A DNA stretch of 64,000 nt from Nonomuraea lactucae (GTDB lineage Bacteria; Actinomycetota; Actinomycetes; Streptosporangiales; Streptosporangiaceae). Positions 28,193 through 36,863 of this stretch are shown piece after piece. Every line of letters begins with the position of its first letter. Positions within the stretch are counted from its first letter, which is position 1. The translations under genes were made by a program, and so were the position numbers. The notes under the pieces were generated by a model that did no database searches, was not told the origin of the DNA, and saw nothing but the letters and a program-made list of their open reading frames with translations. The DNA lies in contig NZ_QNFZ01000048.1 of NCBI RefSeq assembly GCF_003313395.1, positions 18,027 through 82,026 of the forward strand. The letters run 5' to 3'.

Positions 28193-28213
28193 CTGTATTG
28201 ATTAGTTGTACAG
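28193..28213. promoter_or_regulatory. Inverted repeat in the divergent promoter region
   Basis: CTGTA (28193-28197) and TACAG (28209-28213) are separated by an AT-rich 11-base spacer, midway between the divergent regulator and the ABC binding-protein gene. ACAGAAT also occurs twice around it. It is a plausible operator for one or both promoters. Confidence 0.4.
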
Positions 28214-28269
28214 AATCTGCGCACACTTAGCCACCAACGTGAACCCCCGGTGTGCGCGATGGAGCGGCC

Positions 28270-29535
28270 ATGAGAACACGACCCGTCCTGCTCGCCGCCG
28301 TGCTCGGCACGGCGCTGCTGGCTGCGACCGCATGCGGCGGTGGCGGTGGCGAGGGCAAGCCCGCCGCCGAAGGTGGACAACTCGTCTTCGCCAACTTCCA
28401 GTGGCTGGAGCCCAACAGAGGTGAACAGCTGTGGAAGGCCGTCACCGGCTACCAGCAGGCCAACCCTAAGGCCACGATGAAGCAGCAGGCGATCACCCGC
28501 AAGGACTACGAGAGCACGCTCAAGACCCAGATGGGCGCGCGCGGCGGCCCCGACATCCTCGTCATCCCCGACACGTTCTTCCCCGAGCTGGCCCAGGCCG
28601 GGCTCCTCGAACCCGTCGGCGACGCCCTCGGCCCCGACGAGAAGGGCCGGCTCAACACCACCAACCAGGCGGCCACCTACAAGGGCGAGCAGCTCGCCTA
28701 CGCCTGGGAGAACGTCAACTACGCCCTGTTCTGGAACAAGAAGCTGCTCGACGAGGCGGGCGTGCAGCCGCCCAGGGACATGGCCGGACTCGTCGCCGCC
28801 GCCAAGGCCGTCAAGGAGAAGACCGGCAACCCCGGCTTCGCCGTGCGGCACCAGATCAACGAGGAGACGCCCTGGTGGATCGACTTCTCCAACTGGCCGT
28901 ACGGCTTCGGCGGCGGCTGGTCGCGTGACGGAAAGCTGACCATCGACTCGCCGGAGAACGTCGCCGCGCTGACGGCGTACAAGCAGATGTACGCCAGCGG
29001 CGCGATGCCCGTGGGCGACGACGCCTCCACGTTCAGGTCGAAGTTCCAGCAGGGCAAGATCGGCATGATGATCGACAACAGCTCCGCGCTGTTCACGATG
29101 GTCAACGGCAACGCGACGGTGCCGAGCACCTCCGGCGTGGGAGCCGCGCCGCTGCCCTTCCCCGGTAAGGGGTCGAGCCGGGCCAGCTTCTTCGTCGGCA
29201 TCAACAAGAACAGCCCGAACAAGGCGCTCGCCAAGGACTGGCTGAAGTGGTTCTTCTCGGCGAAGGCGCAGGAGACGGCCGCCGCGGCGCTCGGCGCCAG
29301 CGTGATCGGCACCGACGCGCAGCCGCCGCAGGCGTTCCTGTCGGCGAACCCGTGGGTGCCGGTCTTCCGCGACCAGGCCGCCGGCTCGCAGGACGCCGTG
29401 ATCGACGGTTTCGAGACCAAGACACCGCGGATCAGGCACATCGTGCTCCAGCAGGTGGAGAGGGTGCTCGTGCAGAACGCGGATCCCGCCGCCGCGCTGA
29501 AGCAGGCGCAGCAGGAGGCGGAGAAGCTCGGGTGA
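28270..29535 (+). CDS. ABC sugar transporter substrate-binding lipoprotein
   Basis: A 421-aa extracellular solute-binding protein (family 1 type). It has a lipoprotein signal peptide with lipobox AATAC (Cys about residue 19) followed by a Gly-rich linker. Characteristic segments are TQMGARGGPDILVIPDTFFPELA and KARSFFVGINK-like C-terminal helices. ATG 28270 is preceded by GGAG. It is the first gene of a four-gene import operon; the ligand is probably a sugar or sugar-like compound, not defined by sequence. Confidence 0.9.
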   Translation: MRTRPVLLAAVLGTALLAATACGGGGGEGKPAAEGGQLVFANFQWLEPNRGEQLWKAVTGYQQANPKATMKQQAITRKDYESTLKTQMGARGGPDILVIPDTFFPELAQAGLLEPVGDALGPDEKGRLNTTNQAATYKGEQLAYAWENVNYALFWNKKLLDEAGVQPPRDMAGLVAAAKAVKEKTGNPGFAVRHQINEETPWWIDFSNWPYGFGGGWSRDGKLTIDSPENVAALTAYKQMYASGAMPVGDDASTFRSKFQQGKIGMMIDNSSALFTMVNGNATVPSTSGVGAAPLPFPGKGSSRASFFVGINKNSPNKALAKDWLKWFFSAKAQETAAAALGASVIGTDAQPPQAFLSANPWVPVFRDQAAGSQDAVIDGFETKTPRIRHIVLQQVERVLVQNADPAAALKQAQQEAEKLG

Positions 29536-30422
29536 TCGAGAACCCCGGGGCGGCGAGGCGCCTGCCGTACCTCTTCGTCGGCGGCGCGGCGGTCTACCTC
29601 GTGCTGCTGACCGCCGCGCCCCTGCTCAACGGCCTCTGGCTGAGCGTCACCGACGCGCAGTTGCTGAACCCGACGGGCGGGTCGTTCATCGGGTTCCAGC
29701 ACTACGCGAGGCTCTTCGGCGATCCGGGGTTCTACCACTCGCTGTACGTCACGCTCGTCTACACCGCCGCGGTGGTCGCCGGCTCGCTGCTGCTCGGCAC
29801 CGTGGCCGCCGTCCTGCTCAACCGGTCCTTCCCCGGCCGTACGGCCGCGCGGACCGTGCTGACGATGCCGTGGGCGGTGCCCACCGTGGCGGTGAGCCTG
29901 ATCTTCGTGTGGATCTACAACAACGACAGCGGCGTGCTGAACCGGCTGGTGCGCGCTCTCGGGTTCGACGCGCAGGGGTGGCTGACCGACACCTCGTGGG
30001 CCCTGGTCGCGGTGACGGCGGCCTCGGTCTGGAAGGTCTTCCCCTTCGTGATGCTGGTCGTGCTGGCGGCGCTGCAGTCGGTGCCCGACGAGCTGTACGA
30101 GTCGTCGCGGGTGGACGGGGCCGACGCGCTCAACACGTTCAGGCAGATCGTGTTCCCGTACCTGCTGCCCATGCTGCGGGTGGCGGCGCTGCTGATGACG
30201 ATCTGGTCACTGCGGCGCTTCGACATCGTGTGGCTGCTCACGCAGGGCGGACCGGTGGAGGCCACGAACACCGTGGTGATCAGCGTCTACCGGGAGTCGT
30301 TCATCAACTCCGACCTCGGCCTGTCGGCGGCCATCGGCGCCGTGGGCCTGGTCCTGTCCACTGTGGTGACCGTGGCGCACTTCGCGCTGGAAAGGCGCTC
30401 GAAGGAGAGTGAGGCGTGGTGA
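29532..30422 (+). CDS. ABC sugar transporter permease (MalF-type)
   Basis: A 296-aa inner-membrane permease with six predicted transmembrane segments. The EAA loop reads SSRVDGADALNTFRQIVFPYL, where the ATPase docks. GTG 29532 overlaps the binding-protein stop (GTGA). It pairs with the next gene as a heterodimeric channel. Confidence 0.9.
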   Translation: MIENPGAARRLPYLFVGGAAVYLVLLTAAPLLNGLWLSVTDAQLLNPTGGSFIGFQHYARLFGDPGFYHSLYVTLVYTAAVVAGSLLLGTVAAVLLNRSFPGRTAARTVLTMPWAVPTVAVSLIFVWIYNNDSGVLNRLVRALGFDAQGWLTDTSWALVAVTAASVWKVFPFVMLVVLAALQSVPDELYESSRVDGADALNTFRQIVFPYLLPMLRVAALLMTIWSLRRFDIVWLLTQGGPVEATNTVVISVYRESFINSDLGLSAAIGAVGLVLSTVVTVAHFALERRSKESEAW

Positions 30423-31243
30423 CCCGTTCGCGGCGGTTCGGGGTGCTGCGGGCCCTGGTGGTGCTGGTGCTCGTGGCCGTGGTGGGCTTTCCGCTCTACT
30501 GGATGGTGACCACGGCCACCCGGCGCAACCAGGAGATCTTCGCCGGCGACGCGCCGCTGGTGCCGGATCCGGCGCGGCTGGGCGAGCTGTTCTCCGGGCT
30601 CGGGCCCATGCTGGACTGGCTGGCCAACAGCGCTTTCGTGGCGTTCGGTACGACGCTGCTGAGCCTGCTGATGGCCGTACTGGCGGCCTACGCTCTGTCG
30701 CGGTACCGGTTCAGGGGTCGGGGCGTCTTCGGGTTCGCGCTGTTCGCGACGCAGATGCTGCCTGAGGCGCTGATCGTCGTCCCGCTTTATGCCATTTTTT
30801 TGGTACTTGGGCTGCTGAACGATCTGGGCGGGCTGGTGCTGGCGAACACCGCGTTCGCCATGCCCGTCGCGGTCTGGATCCTCAAGAGCGCCATAGACCG
30901 CATTCCGGTCGAGATCGAGGAGTCGGCCCGGGTGGACGGGTGCCCGCGGTACGCGGTGCTGCCGCAGGTCGTGCTGCCGCTGGTGATGCCGTCAGTGGCG
31001 GCCGCGGCCGTCATCTCGTTCTTCGACGGGTGGAACGAGTTTCTCTTCGCCAACACGTTCATGGTCGACAAGGAGAAATGGCCCGCCTCCAAGGGGCTGG
31101 CCTCCTATGTCGGCGAGTTCGTCACGCCGCTGGGCACGGTGATGTCGGCCGCGCTGGTCTTCACGCTGCCGGCCATCGTCTTCTTCCTGCTGGTGCAGCG
31201 GCGGATCGTCAGCGGGCTCACGTCCGGGTCCGTGAAGGGGTAG
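30416..31243 (+). CDS. ABC sugar transporter permease (MalG-type)
   Basis: A 275-aa permease with the short N-terminus and EAA loop (EIEESARVDGCPRYAVLPQV) of MalG-type subunits. GTG 30416 overlaps the preceding gene by 7 bp and follows AAGGAGAG. A local TTTTTT run near 30796 codes AIFLV and is unusually AT-rich for the gene, with no obvious consequence. Confidence 0.9.
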   Translation: MVTRSRRFGVLRALVVLVLVAVVGFPLYWMVTTATRRNQEIFAGDAPLVPDPARLGELFSGLGPMLDWLANSAFVAFGTTLLSLLMAVLAAYALSRYRFRGRGVFGFALFATQMLPEALIVVPLYAIFLVLGLLNDLGGLVLANTAFAMPVAVWILKSAIDRIPVEIEESARVDGCPRYAVLPQVVLPLVMPSVAAAAVISFFDGWNEFLFANTFMVDKEKWPASKGLASYVGEFVTPLGTVMSAALVFTLPAIVFFLLVQRRIVSGLTSGSVKG

Positions 31244-31250
31244 GTGCCAG

Positions 31251-32366
31251 GTGCCTCGCATCGTGTTCGACGGTGTTTCGAAGTCGTACGGCGACACATC
31301 CGTCATTACTGATTTTTCAGCAGAGGTGGAGGATCAGGAGTTTTTGGTGCTTCTGGGCCCCTCAGGGTGCGGCAAGTCCACCATGCTCCGCATGATCGCC
31401 GGCCTCACGGACATCACCTCCGGGTCGCTGGAGTTCGACGGCCGCCAGGTCAACGCCCTGGAGCCGCGCGACCGCCGGATCGCCTTCGTCTTCCAGTCGT
31501 ACGCGCTGTACCCGCACATGACGGTCCGCGCGAACATCGCCTTCCCCCTCCTCATGAACCGCTTCCGCTGGTACCACCACCTGCCGGTGGCCAACTCCCT
31601 CATGCGCCGCCGATTCCTGCGCGACCCCGCCGTGAACGCCAAGGTCGAGGAGGTGGCCGCGATGATGGAGCTCACCGACCACCTCGACCGCCGCCCCCGC
31701 ACACTCTCCGGCGGCCAGCGCCAGCGCGTAGCCGTCGCCCGCGCGCTCGTCCGCGAACCCGCCCTGTACCTCCTCGACGAGCCCCTCTCGAACCTCGACG
31801 CCAAACTCCGCACCCAGATGCGCGCCGAGATCGCCGCCCTCTACCACCGGGTCCGCAAGACCTTCGTGTACGTCACGCACGACCAGGTCGAGGCCATGAC
31901 CATGGGCACCCGCATCATCGTGCTCAACGACGGCACGATCCAGCAGTACGGCACCCCGAAGGAGATCTACGACCGCCCCGCCAACACCTTCGTGGCCCGC
32001 TTCATCGGCAGCCCGCCCATGAACCTCATCCCCTGCACCCCGACCGGCGACACCCTCACCACCCCCGGCGGCCCCCTCCCCCTCCGTGCCCCCACCCCCG
32101 ACCCCGTCCTCCTCGGCGTCCGCGCGGAGAAGGTCACCCTCAGCACCTCCCCCGGCGGCCTACGCGCCCGGATCGTGGTCGTCGAACACCTCGGCGCGGA
32201 GACCGTCATCGGCTTCAACCTGGGCGACTCCCGCGACCTCCACTACGCCCGCATGCCCGGCGACGTCACCTTCACCCCGGACACCACCTGCCGCGCCGAC
32301 CTGGACCTCAACGGCGCCTCCTGGTTCGCCCCGGAAACCGGCGCCCGCCTCGATCCGTTACTGTGA
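31251..32366 (+). CDS. ABC transporter ATPase (MalK/UgpC-type)
   Basis: A 371-aa ATPase with Walker A GPSGCGKST, Q-loop FQSYALYPHMT, signature TLSGGQRQRVA, Walker B LYLLDEPLSNLD and a C-terminal TOBE/MalK-type regulatory domain (about 240-371). Between the Q-loop and the signature there is an extra segment of roughly 20 residues (around NRFRWYHHLPVANSLMRRRF) not found in typical MalK. GTG 31251 is preceded by AAGGGG. It energises the three upstream transport genes. Confidence 0.9.
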   Translation: MPRIVFDGVSKSYGDTSVITDFSAEVEDQEFLVLLGPSGCGKSTMLRMIAGLTDITSGSLEFDGRQVNALEPRDRRIAFVFQSYALYPHMTVRANIAFPLLMNRFRWYHHLPVANSLMRRRFLRDPAVNAKVEEVAAMMELTDHLDRRPRTLSGGQRQRVAVARALVREPALYLLDEPLSNLDAKLRTQMRAEIAALYHRVRKTFVYVTHDQVEAMTMGTRIIVLNDGTIQQYGTPKEIYDRPANTFVARFIGSPPMNLIPCTPTGDTLTTPGGPLPLRAPTPDPVLLGVRAEKVTLSTSPGGLRARIVVVEHLGAETVIGFNLGDSRDLHYARMPGDVTFTPDTTCRADLDLNGASWFAPETGARLDPLL

Positions 32367-32422
32367 GGGGGCGGGAACGGCGTCGCGCCGCGGGCGGTAG
32401 TCTCTGTACCCTTGCTGTGCAT

Positions 32423-32495
32423 GGGGCGTTAGCTCAATTGGCAGAGCTGCGGACTTTTAATCCGTAGGTTCCGGGTTCGAGCCCCGGGCGCCCTA
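32423..32495 (+). tRNA. tRNA-Lys (TTT)
   Basis: Acceptor GGGGCGT pairs with GCGCCCT using two wobble pairs; anticodon stem GCGGA/TCCGT encloses loop CTTTTAA, anticodon TTT; T-arm CCGGG/CCCGG. No CCA is encoded. An integrase remnant begins about 70 bp downstream, consistent with use of this gene's 3' end as an attachment site. Confidence 0.94.
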
Positions 32496-32566
32496 CCTCA
32501 CTGAACTGGGCGGACTCCCCTTTTGTTGATCGGGAAATCCGCCCAGGGGTGCAATATGGGTTGCAA

Positions 32567-33160
32567 TCAGCCGTCCCACAGAGCGCGACCCATGCACGCC
32601 GCCGCCTCCGTGGCGAGGGTCTCCGTGATGTGCGTGTAGCGCTTGGTCGTGGTCAGTTGGGAGTGGCCAAGGACGGCCTGGACCACGCGGATGTCCACGC
32701 CCTGTTCGAGTGCAGGGTCGCGGCAGTATGCCGGGCGTCGTGGACTCGGGCGTCCTTGTCGATGTCGGCTTCCTTGAGGATCTCTTTCCACTCGTCCCAG
32801 TCGTCGCCGGCGTCTAGCGGGTTTCCGTCCGGCATGCACCAGACGAGGTCCCACTCCTGCCACCTCTCCCCTGCGGCTTCCCGTTCAACCTGCTGGGCTT
32901 CCTTCTGGAGCTTGAGCAGCGCGATCAACGGAGGCGGGAGGGCGATCTTGCCCTTGCCCTTGCCCTTGCCCTTCGGCTTCACGAACGTCCAGCCGCTCAC
33001 CTGCTTGGGGCATGCAACCGCGTGCTTGGCGCAGTCGGGCGGGCAGAACTTGGCCTTGGGGCAGTCCTTGGGGCCGGGTAGCGGTGAAGTCGCTCGCCGC
33101 AGGCATGCGGCTCTTCGCAGCCGTGCCGATACCGGAGGCGCTTGGCAGCTCGACCAGTGG
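32567..33160 (-). pseudogene. Tyrosine integrase remnant (frameshifted)
   Basis: Three minus-strand frames together give an actinomycete pSAM2-type integrase. Around 33,120 comes RHGCEEPHACG; then, in another frame, CPPDCAKHAVACPK, a lysine/glycine-rich stretch coded by a TTGCCC repeat, WCMPDGNPLDAGDDW and the catalytic box VHDARHTAATL. After another frameshift near 32,700 come VDIRVVQAVLGHSQLTTTKR and YTHIT with the catalytic His and Tyr. At least two frame changes and a missing N-terminus make it nonfunctional. It lies beside tRNA-Lys, the expected position for the integrase of an integrated element. Confidence 0.78.
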
Positions 33161-33638
33161 CGCAGCACACCTCTGGTTGCCGAGTTCCACACGGCAAATT
33201 CTGGCACCACGGTGGCGAGAAGATCGTCTACTGTCCCGACTCCGCCGCTGCGAAGCTCCGGGAAGACCTCGGCGACCTCGCCGGCGTAATCAGCCGTGGC
33301 CCCACATCGATGTATTCGCCACCGACATCGAACCGCCTGATGTCCGTCGTCTTGTGCGAGGAGCACGTGAGTGCCCAGTCCGCCGCCGGTCCGATCTCCT
33401 GGAGACGCAGTCGCTTCTTTCGATTGATCCCGCGAGCGCGACCGCGGGTGCGGAGACAGCCCAGGGCGGCTTTCTGACTGGGAGCAGGTCCTGTTACTCC
33501 AAGATCACTCAACCGAACATGACGACGCTCCTTGTCCAGCGCGGGGGCGTCGTCATGTTCAGGATCAGAGCAAGTCATAAGCCCAAGAAGTGCCTGACAT
33601 CGTGCGGCGGACTCTAGAAAGTCAGCCCTGCGAGCATG

Positions 33639-33890
33639 TCAGCTTTTGCGCACAAGCTTGCCTTCTTCGTTGACTCGATGCGCTAGCAACTCCTTGAGCA
33701 GCGCCTCATCGTCCTCTTGCCGGCGGAGCTCGCTCGTCAAGGAGACATCCTTCCAGAGCCGCTGCCCTTCCAGGGCCACAAGGGTCGCCTTGCCCTCATC
33801 CCCATTACCGAGTTCCGACTGACCGCCGAATGACCCACCGAGGATATTGCCATAATCATCGGTGATCAGCGTGACGTTATTTAGGTTCAT
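33639..33890 (-). CDS. Small hypothetical protein (second gene of an orphan pair)
   Basis: An 83-aa acidic protein beginning MNLNNVTLITDDYGNILGG, with a charged helical second half (RRQEDDEALLKELLAHR). No signal peptide, membrane segment or known motif. It starts 20 bp after the upstream gene with AAAGGGA as ribosome-binding site. Base composition is visibly lower in GC than the surrounding chromosome. Function unknown. Confidence 0.6.
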   Translation of the reverse strand: MNLNNVTLITDDYGNILGGSFGGQSELGNGDEGKATLVALEGQRLWKDVSLTSELRRQEDDEALLKELLAHRVNEEGKLVRKS

Positions 33891-33910
33891 ATTGTTGTCC
33901 CTTTTGATAG

Positions 33911-34183
33911 TCAGCTATTGGCAGCGTGGGTGCGAAACCAAAGCCCGACGGTGTTGCCGTTCGTGACAGTGAAGTGATAGAAGCATCGGCTAGTGAGGCC
34001 ATCAGGGTTTGTCGAGGTGAACCGAACATGCCCCAGCGATCCATTCATTGCCCAGTTGAGCAGCTGCGGAACCGCACCGAGCACGATGGGGCCGCGGTAG
34101 GCTTCATTCGCATATCGCCACTGGTAACCGAGGGTCGTGTTGCCGGCGATGAAAAAGTCTGTTGAGTCGTAGGATACGGTCAT
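33911..34183 (-). CDS. Small hypothetical protein (first gene of an orphan pair)
   Basis: A 90-aa protein rich in aromatic residues and Asn/Thr/Ser (YDSTDFFIAGNTTLGYQWRY, CFYHFTVTNGNTVGLWFR), suggesting a compact beta-sheet fold. No motif recognised. The ATG at 34183 follows a strong AGGAGG site. With the next gene it forms a lower-GC two-gene unit lying between two integrase remnants, so it was probably brought in on a mobile element. Confidence 0.62.
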   Translation of the reverse strand: MTVSYDSTDFFIAGNTTLGYQWRYANEAYRGPIVLGAVPQLLNWAMNGSLGHVRFTSTNPDGLTSRCFYHFTVTNGNTVGLWFRTHAANS

Positions 34184-34729
34184 TGAGGCCTCCTGATATG
34201 TCGTGGTCAAGACACTGAGGCGCACGGAATTGGAGTATCCCGGTAGCTGTCACGCACAGGCCCCCGCGCCTGACTCGAAATCCGACGTACCCGATAGTTT
34301 TAGCGCAAGAACGCTACAACAACTAAAGATTTTCTTTGGAAAGCATGTCAGGTTCGTCATGCGGCGGCCCACACCCTGTATCGGCGCTCTGGACAACCAC
34401 AGCATTCCGGGCCACCGGTCCGGATGCCGAGCGGCACGAAATATTGCCCTGTTAGACCCGCCAGGGTTGGCGGACACTGTTTCGACTAAGCCGACATGAA
34501 CGCCTCAAGCACAAGACCACGAGCCAGGCGTCAACGATCGACGTCGGTCGCACACAACTGCCTAGCCCGCTGTGCGGGTCGCACGCTGCGCGTGCGGCCT
34601 GGGGCCGTTCTCGCGCGCGGCCCGACACTCGGGCCGCGCCACCCCTGCTGTTATCCCAAGATCCGGAACATATGCGGAACGAGAGTGGCACAGCCTGATC
34701 ACAACGACGCTCCACCATCCGCCAAGAAT
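34184..34729. other. Non-coding, mobile-element debris
   Basis: About 550 bp with lower GC and no ORF that shows actinomycete codon bias or a recognisable family on either strand. It probably contains the promoter of the orphan pair and degraded element DNA. Confidence 0.4.
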
Positions 34730-34995
34730 TTATGAAACTGCGCCGCGTGCCGCGCGTCGTGGGATCATCGCCACGGCTGCCTTAGCCGACTCGGCGGCCA
34801 ACTCGGGGTGTCGGTGGTGAACCAGAACTGCCGGTGTCCCAGGTGCGCCGACACGTCCTTCATGACGGCGCCGGCCGCCGGCATGACGGTGGCCGCGCAG
34901 TGCCGGAGGTCGTGCAGCCGTAGGGGCGGCAATCCGGACTTCTTGATCAGCCACTCGAAGTGGTCAGACAGCTTGTCTGGATCAAGCGTTTGATC
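34730..34995 (-). pseudogene. Second tyrosine integrase remnant (C-terminal, frameshifted)
   Basis: The minus strand encodes KLSDHFEWLIKKSGLPPLRL, then HDLRHCAATVMPAAGA (the HxxR box), KDVSAHLGHRQFWFTTDT, and, after a frameshift near 34,810, PELAAESAKAAVAMIPRRA to a stop. The catalytic tyrosine region and the N-terminus are lost. Its sequence differs from the remnant at 32.6 kb, so two elements, or one composite element, once integrated here. Confidence 0.72.
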
Positions 34996-35219
34996 AGCAT
35001 GCCCGCCTTGGGGAGGGCACCGCCGCATGCGCGATCCGATCAGCGCGGCAAGATTAGGTCTCGAGCGTGGATGTCCCGTCGGGGGGAGGATGGCGGCCCG
35101 CATCAGCGAGCGAGGTGCTCAGCTATAACGCTCCACAAATAGATAAATGGTATGAGGCGGTCCGAGTATCCAGGCATATCGTCGCGTCACCCCCAGTCAC
35201 ACGAAAGGACTGCCAGCTG

Positions 35220-36404
35220 ATGCGACGACTCACGATGGCAGCCACGGTGGTGTTCGTCGCGGTAACCACCGCGACGCCCGCCAACGCCGCGCCCCCAGCC
35301 TTACCATCCCAGCCCTCGCCCCAGACGGCCCAAGCCGTGACAGCCGCCGATCCGGCACCTGAGGTGGTCGGTACCGAGCAGGCCGTATCCCGGCGGCTCG
35401 GCGCGAATCGCACCAGCACCACAATCCGGCATGCCGACGCCACCTACGTCAAGGTCCACATCGACGAACTCCTGTTACGGCCCGGCGACTACATCACCGT
35501 GTCAGACCCTGCCGGGCGCGAAACCCACACCTACCTCTCCGACCCCACACGCGTACAGCGGCCCGAAAACTCCGCCGCGACCACCGCCGACCGCGGCTTC
35601 TGGGCGATGTCGGTCGAGGGCGACACCGCGGTCGTGACGCTGCACAGCCCGACGCGCGGCATCGGATCGTACGTTCGCCTCGACCGGATCGCACGAGGCT
35701 TCACCCCAGCGGAGTTCGCGGCGCGCGACGCCGTCCGGCCCCTGTCCATCTGCGGCGCCAATGACTATCGCGACGCGGTCTGCTACCGGTCCAGCCATCC
35801 GACGGAGTACCAGCGCTCCCGCGCGGTGGCCCGGCTGCTCATCGGCGGCACCAGCGCCTGCACCGGCTGGCGGGTCGGGCCGAACAATCGGTTGCTGACG
35901 AACAACCACTGCGTCAGTACGACCAGTGGCGTCAGGCAGACCGAGATCCAGTTCAACTATGACTGCCCGACGTGCGGCGGCACCGGTGCCAACCCGGTGA
36001 CCAAGGTCGTGGGCGAGCAGATGCTGAAGACCAGCCCGCTGTCCAGCCTCGACTACACGCTGCTCACCGTGCAGAACTTCGGCGCCATCTCCAGCTTCGG
36101 CTACCTGGAGCTCGACGCTCGCCGCCCCCTGCAGGGCGAGCAGATCTACATCGCCGGGCACCCGCGCGCGGCCGTGAAGAAGCTCTCCATCACCAGCGAC
36201 CGGAACAACGGGAACTGCGTCATCGACAGGCCCGTCAGCGGCGTCAACAGCGGCTACCTCTGTGACACCGAAGGCGGCTCGTCGGGTTCGCCGGTCATCG
36301 CCCGCTCCACGCACAGGGTGATCGCGCTCCATCACCTGGGGGGCTGTCCCAACGAGGGAACCCGCATCGAGCTGATCAAGCCGGAAATCGACGGCATACT
36401 CTGA
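35220..36404 (+). CDS. Secreted trypsin/V8-like serine protease
   Basis: A 394-aa secreted protease. The N-terminus MRRLTMAATVVFVAVTTATP with a following AxA site is a signal peptide. After a ~190-aa pro-/beta-rich region, the chymotrypsin-fold domain has His in LTNNHCV (about 230), Asp in SSLDYTLLTV (about 278) and Ser in GGSSGSPVI (about 357). Several cysteines (CPTCGG, NGNC...YLC) suggest disulfides. The ATG at 35220 has AAAGGA upstream. It stands alone just outside the integrase debris; substrate is unknown. Confidence 0.87.
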   Translation: MRRLTMAATVVFVAVTTATPANAAPPALPSQPSPQTAQAVTAADPAPEVVGTEQAVSRRLGANRTSTTIRHADATYVKVHIDELLLRPGDYITVSDPAGRETHTYLSDPTRVQRPENSAATTADRGFWAMSVEGDTAVVTLHSPTRGIGSYVRLDRIARGFTPAEFAARDAVRPLSICGANDYRDAVCYRSSHPTEYQRSRAVARLLIGGTSACTGWRVGPNNRLLTNNHCVSTTSGVRQTEIQFNYDCPTCGGTGANPVTKVVGEQMLKTSPLSSLDYTLLTVQNFGAISSFGYLELDARRPLQGEQIYIAGHPRAAVKKLSITSDRNNGNCVIDRPVSGVNSGYLCDTEGGSSGSPVIARSTHRVIALHHLGGCPNEGTRIELIKPEIDGIL

Positions 36405-36863
36405 CCGGCGCGAGCGTGCTCTGAAGAGACTGCGGTGCCGCGGGCCCTGGACGGCTGCCCGGCCGCGGCCGGCACGCTCAGGGCCTGACACCACGCCCGG
36501 CCCGGGGACCCCATGGGCCCTGGGCCGGATCGGACGTTACAGGCCGCCTCCGGCACCCTCGGGGTCCAGGCGGGTCAGCCCTATACGGGGATCCAGTCGA
36601 GCGTGACCGCCAGGATGACGAAAGGCGACGGCCGCGTAGCCCACGACGAACGCGATGATCGTGGCCAGGATAGACGGTGGTCTGGGTGCGCCAGTCGACG
36701 CTCATGGACGACCCCGCCCGCACCGCCGACATCGCCAAGGCCTTCGCCAAGGTGCTGTCGATCTGACGAGGCGCGCCGGTCCAGGTCACTCTGGGACTGC
36801 CGATGTCCGTGGATTTCCGGCATTCCTCCTGTCACGGAGATCGCCGTCTGTAACCTGGACGGC
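36405..36863. other. Intergenic region with degenerate coding traces
   Basis: No intact gene is supported. The plus strand has a short tail MDDPARTADIAKAFAKVLSI ending at a TGA near 36,764, and the minus strand has a hydrophobic fragment (ATIIAFVVGYAAVAF) that resembles a membrane-protein piece. Both look like decayed ends of genes. The promoter of the following sigma-factor gene should lie here. Confidence 0.4.

Noticed and set aside
32948-32973. TTGCCC hexamer repeat
   Set aside because: Codes a Lys-Gly stretch inside the integrase remnant; no evidence for an independent role.
33228-33578. 116-codon minus-strand ORF next to the integrase remnant
   Set aside because: Starts without a ribosome site and has no family features; treated as element debris.
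36581-36860. Possible undecaprenyl-diphosphatase fragment on the minus strand
   Set aside because: Only one hydrophobic stretch (ATIIAFVVGYAAVAF) resembles it and the frame breaks soon after; too little to call.
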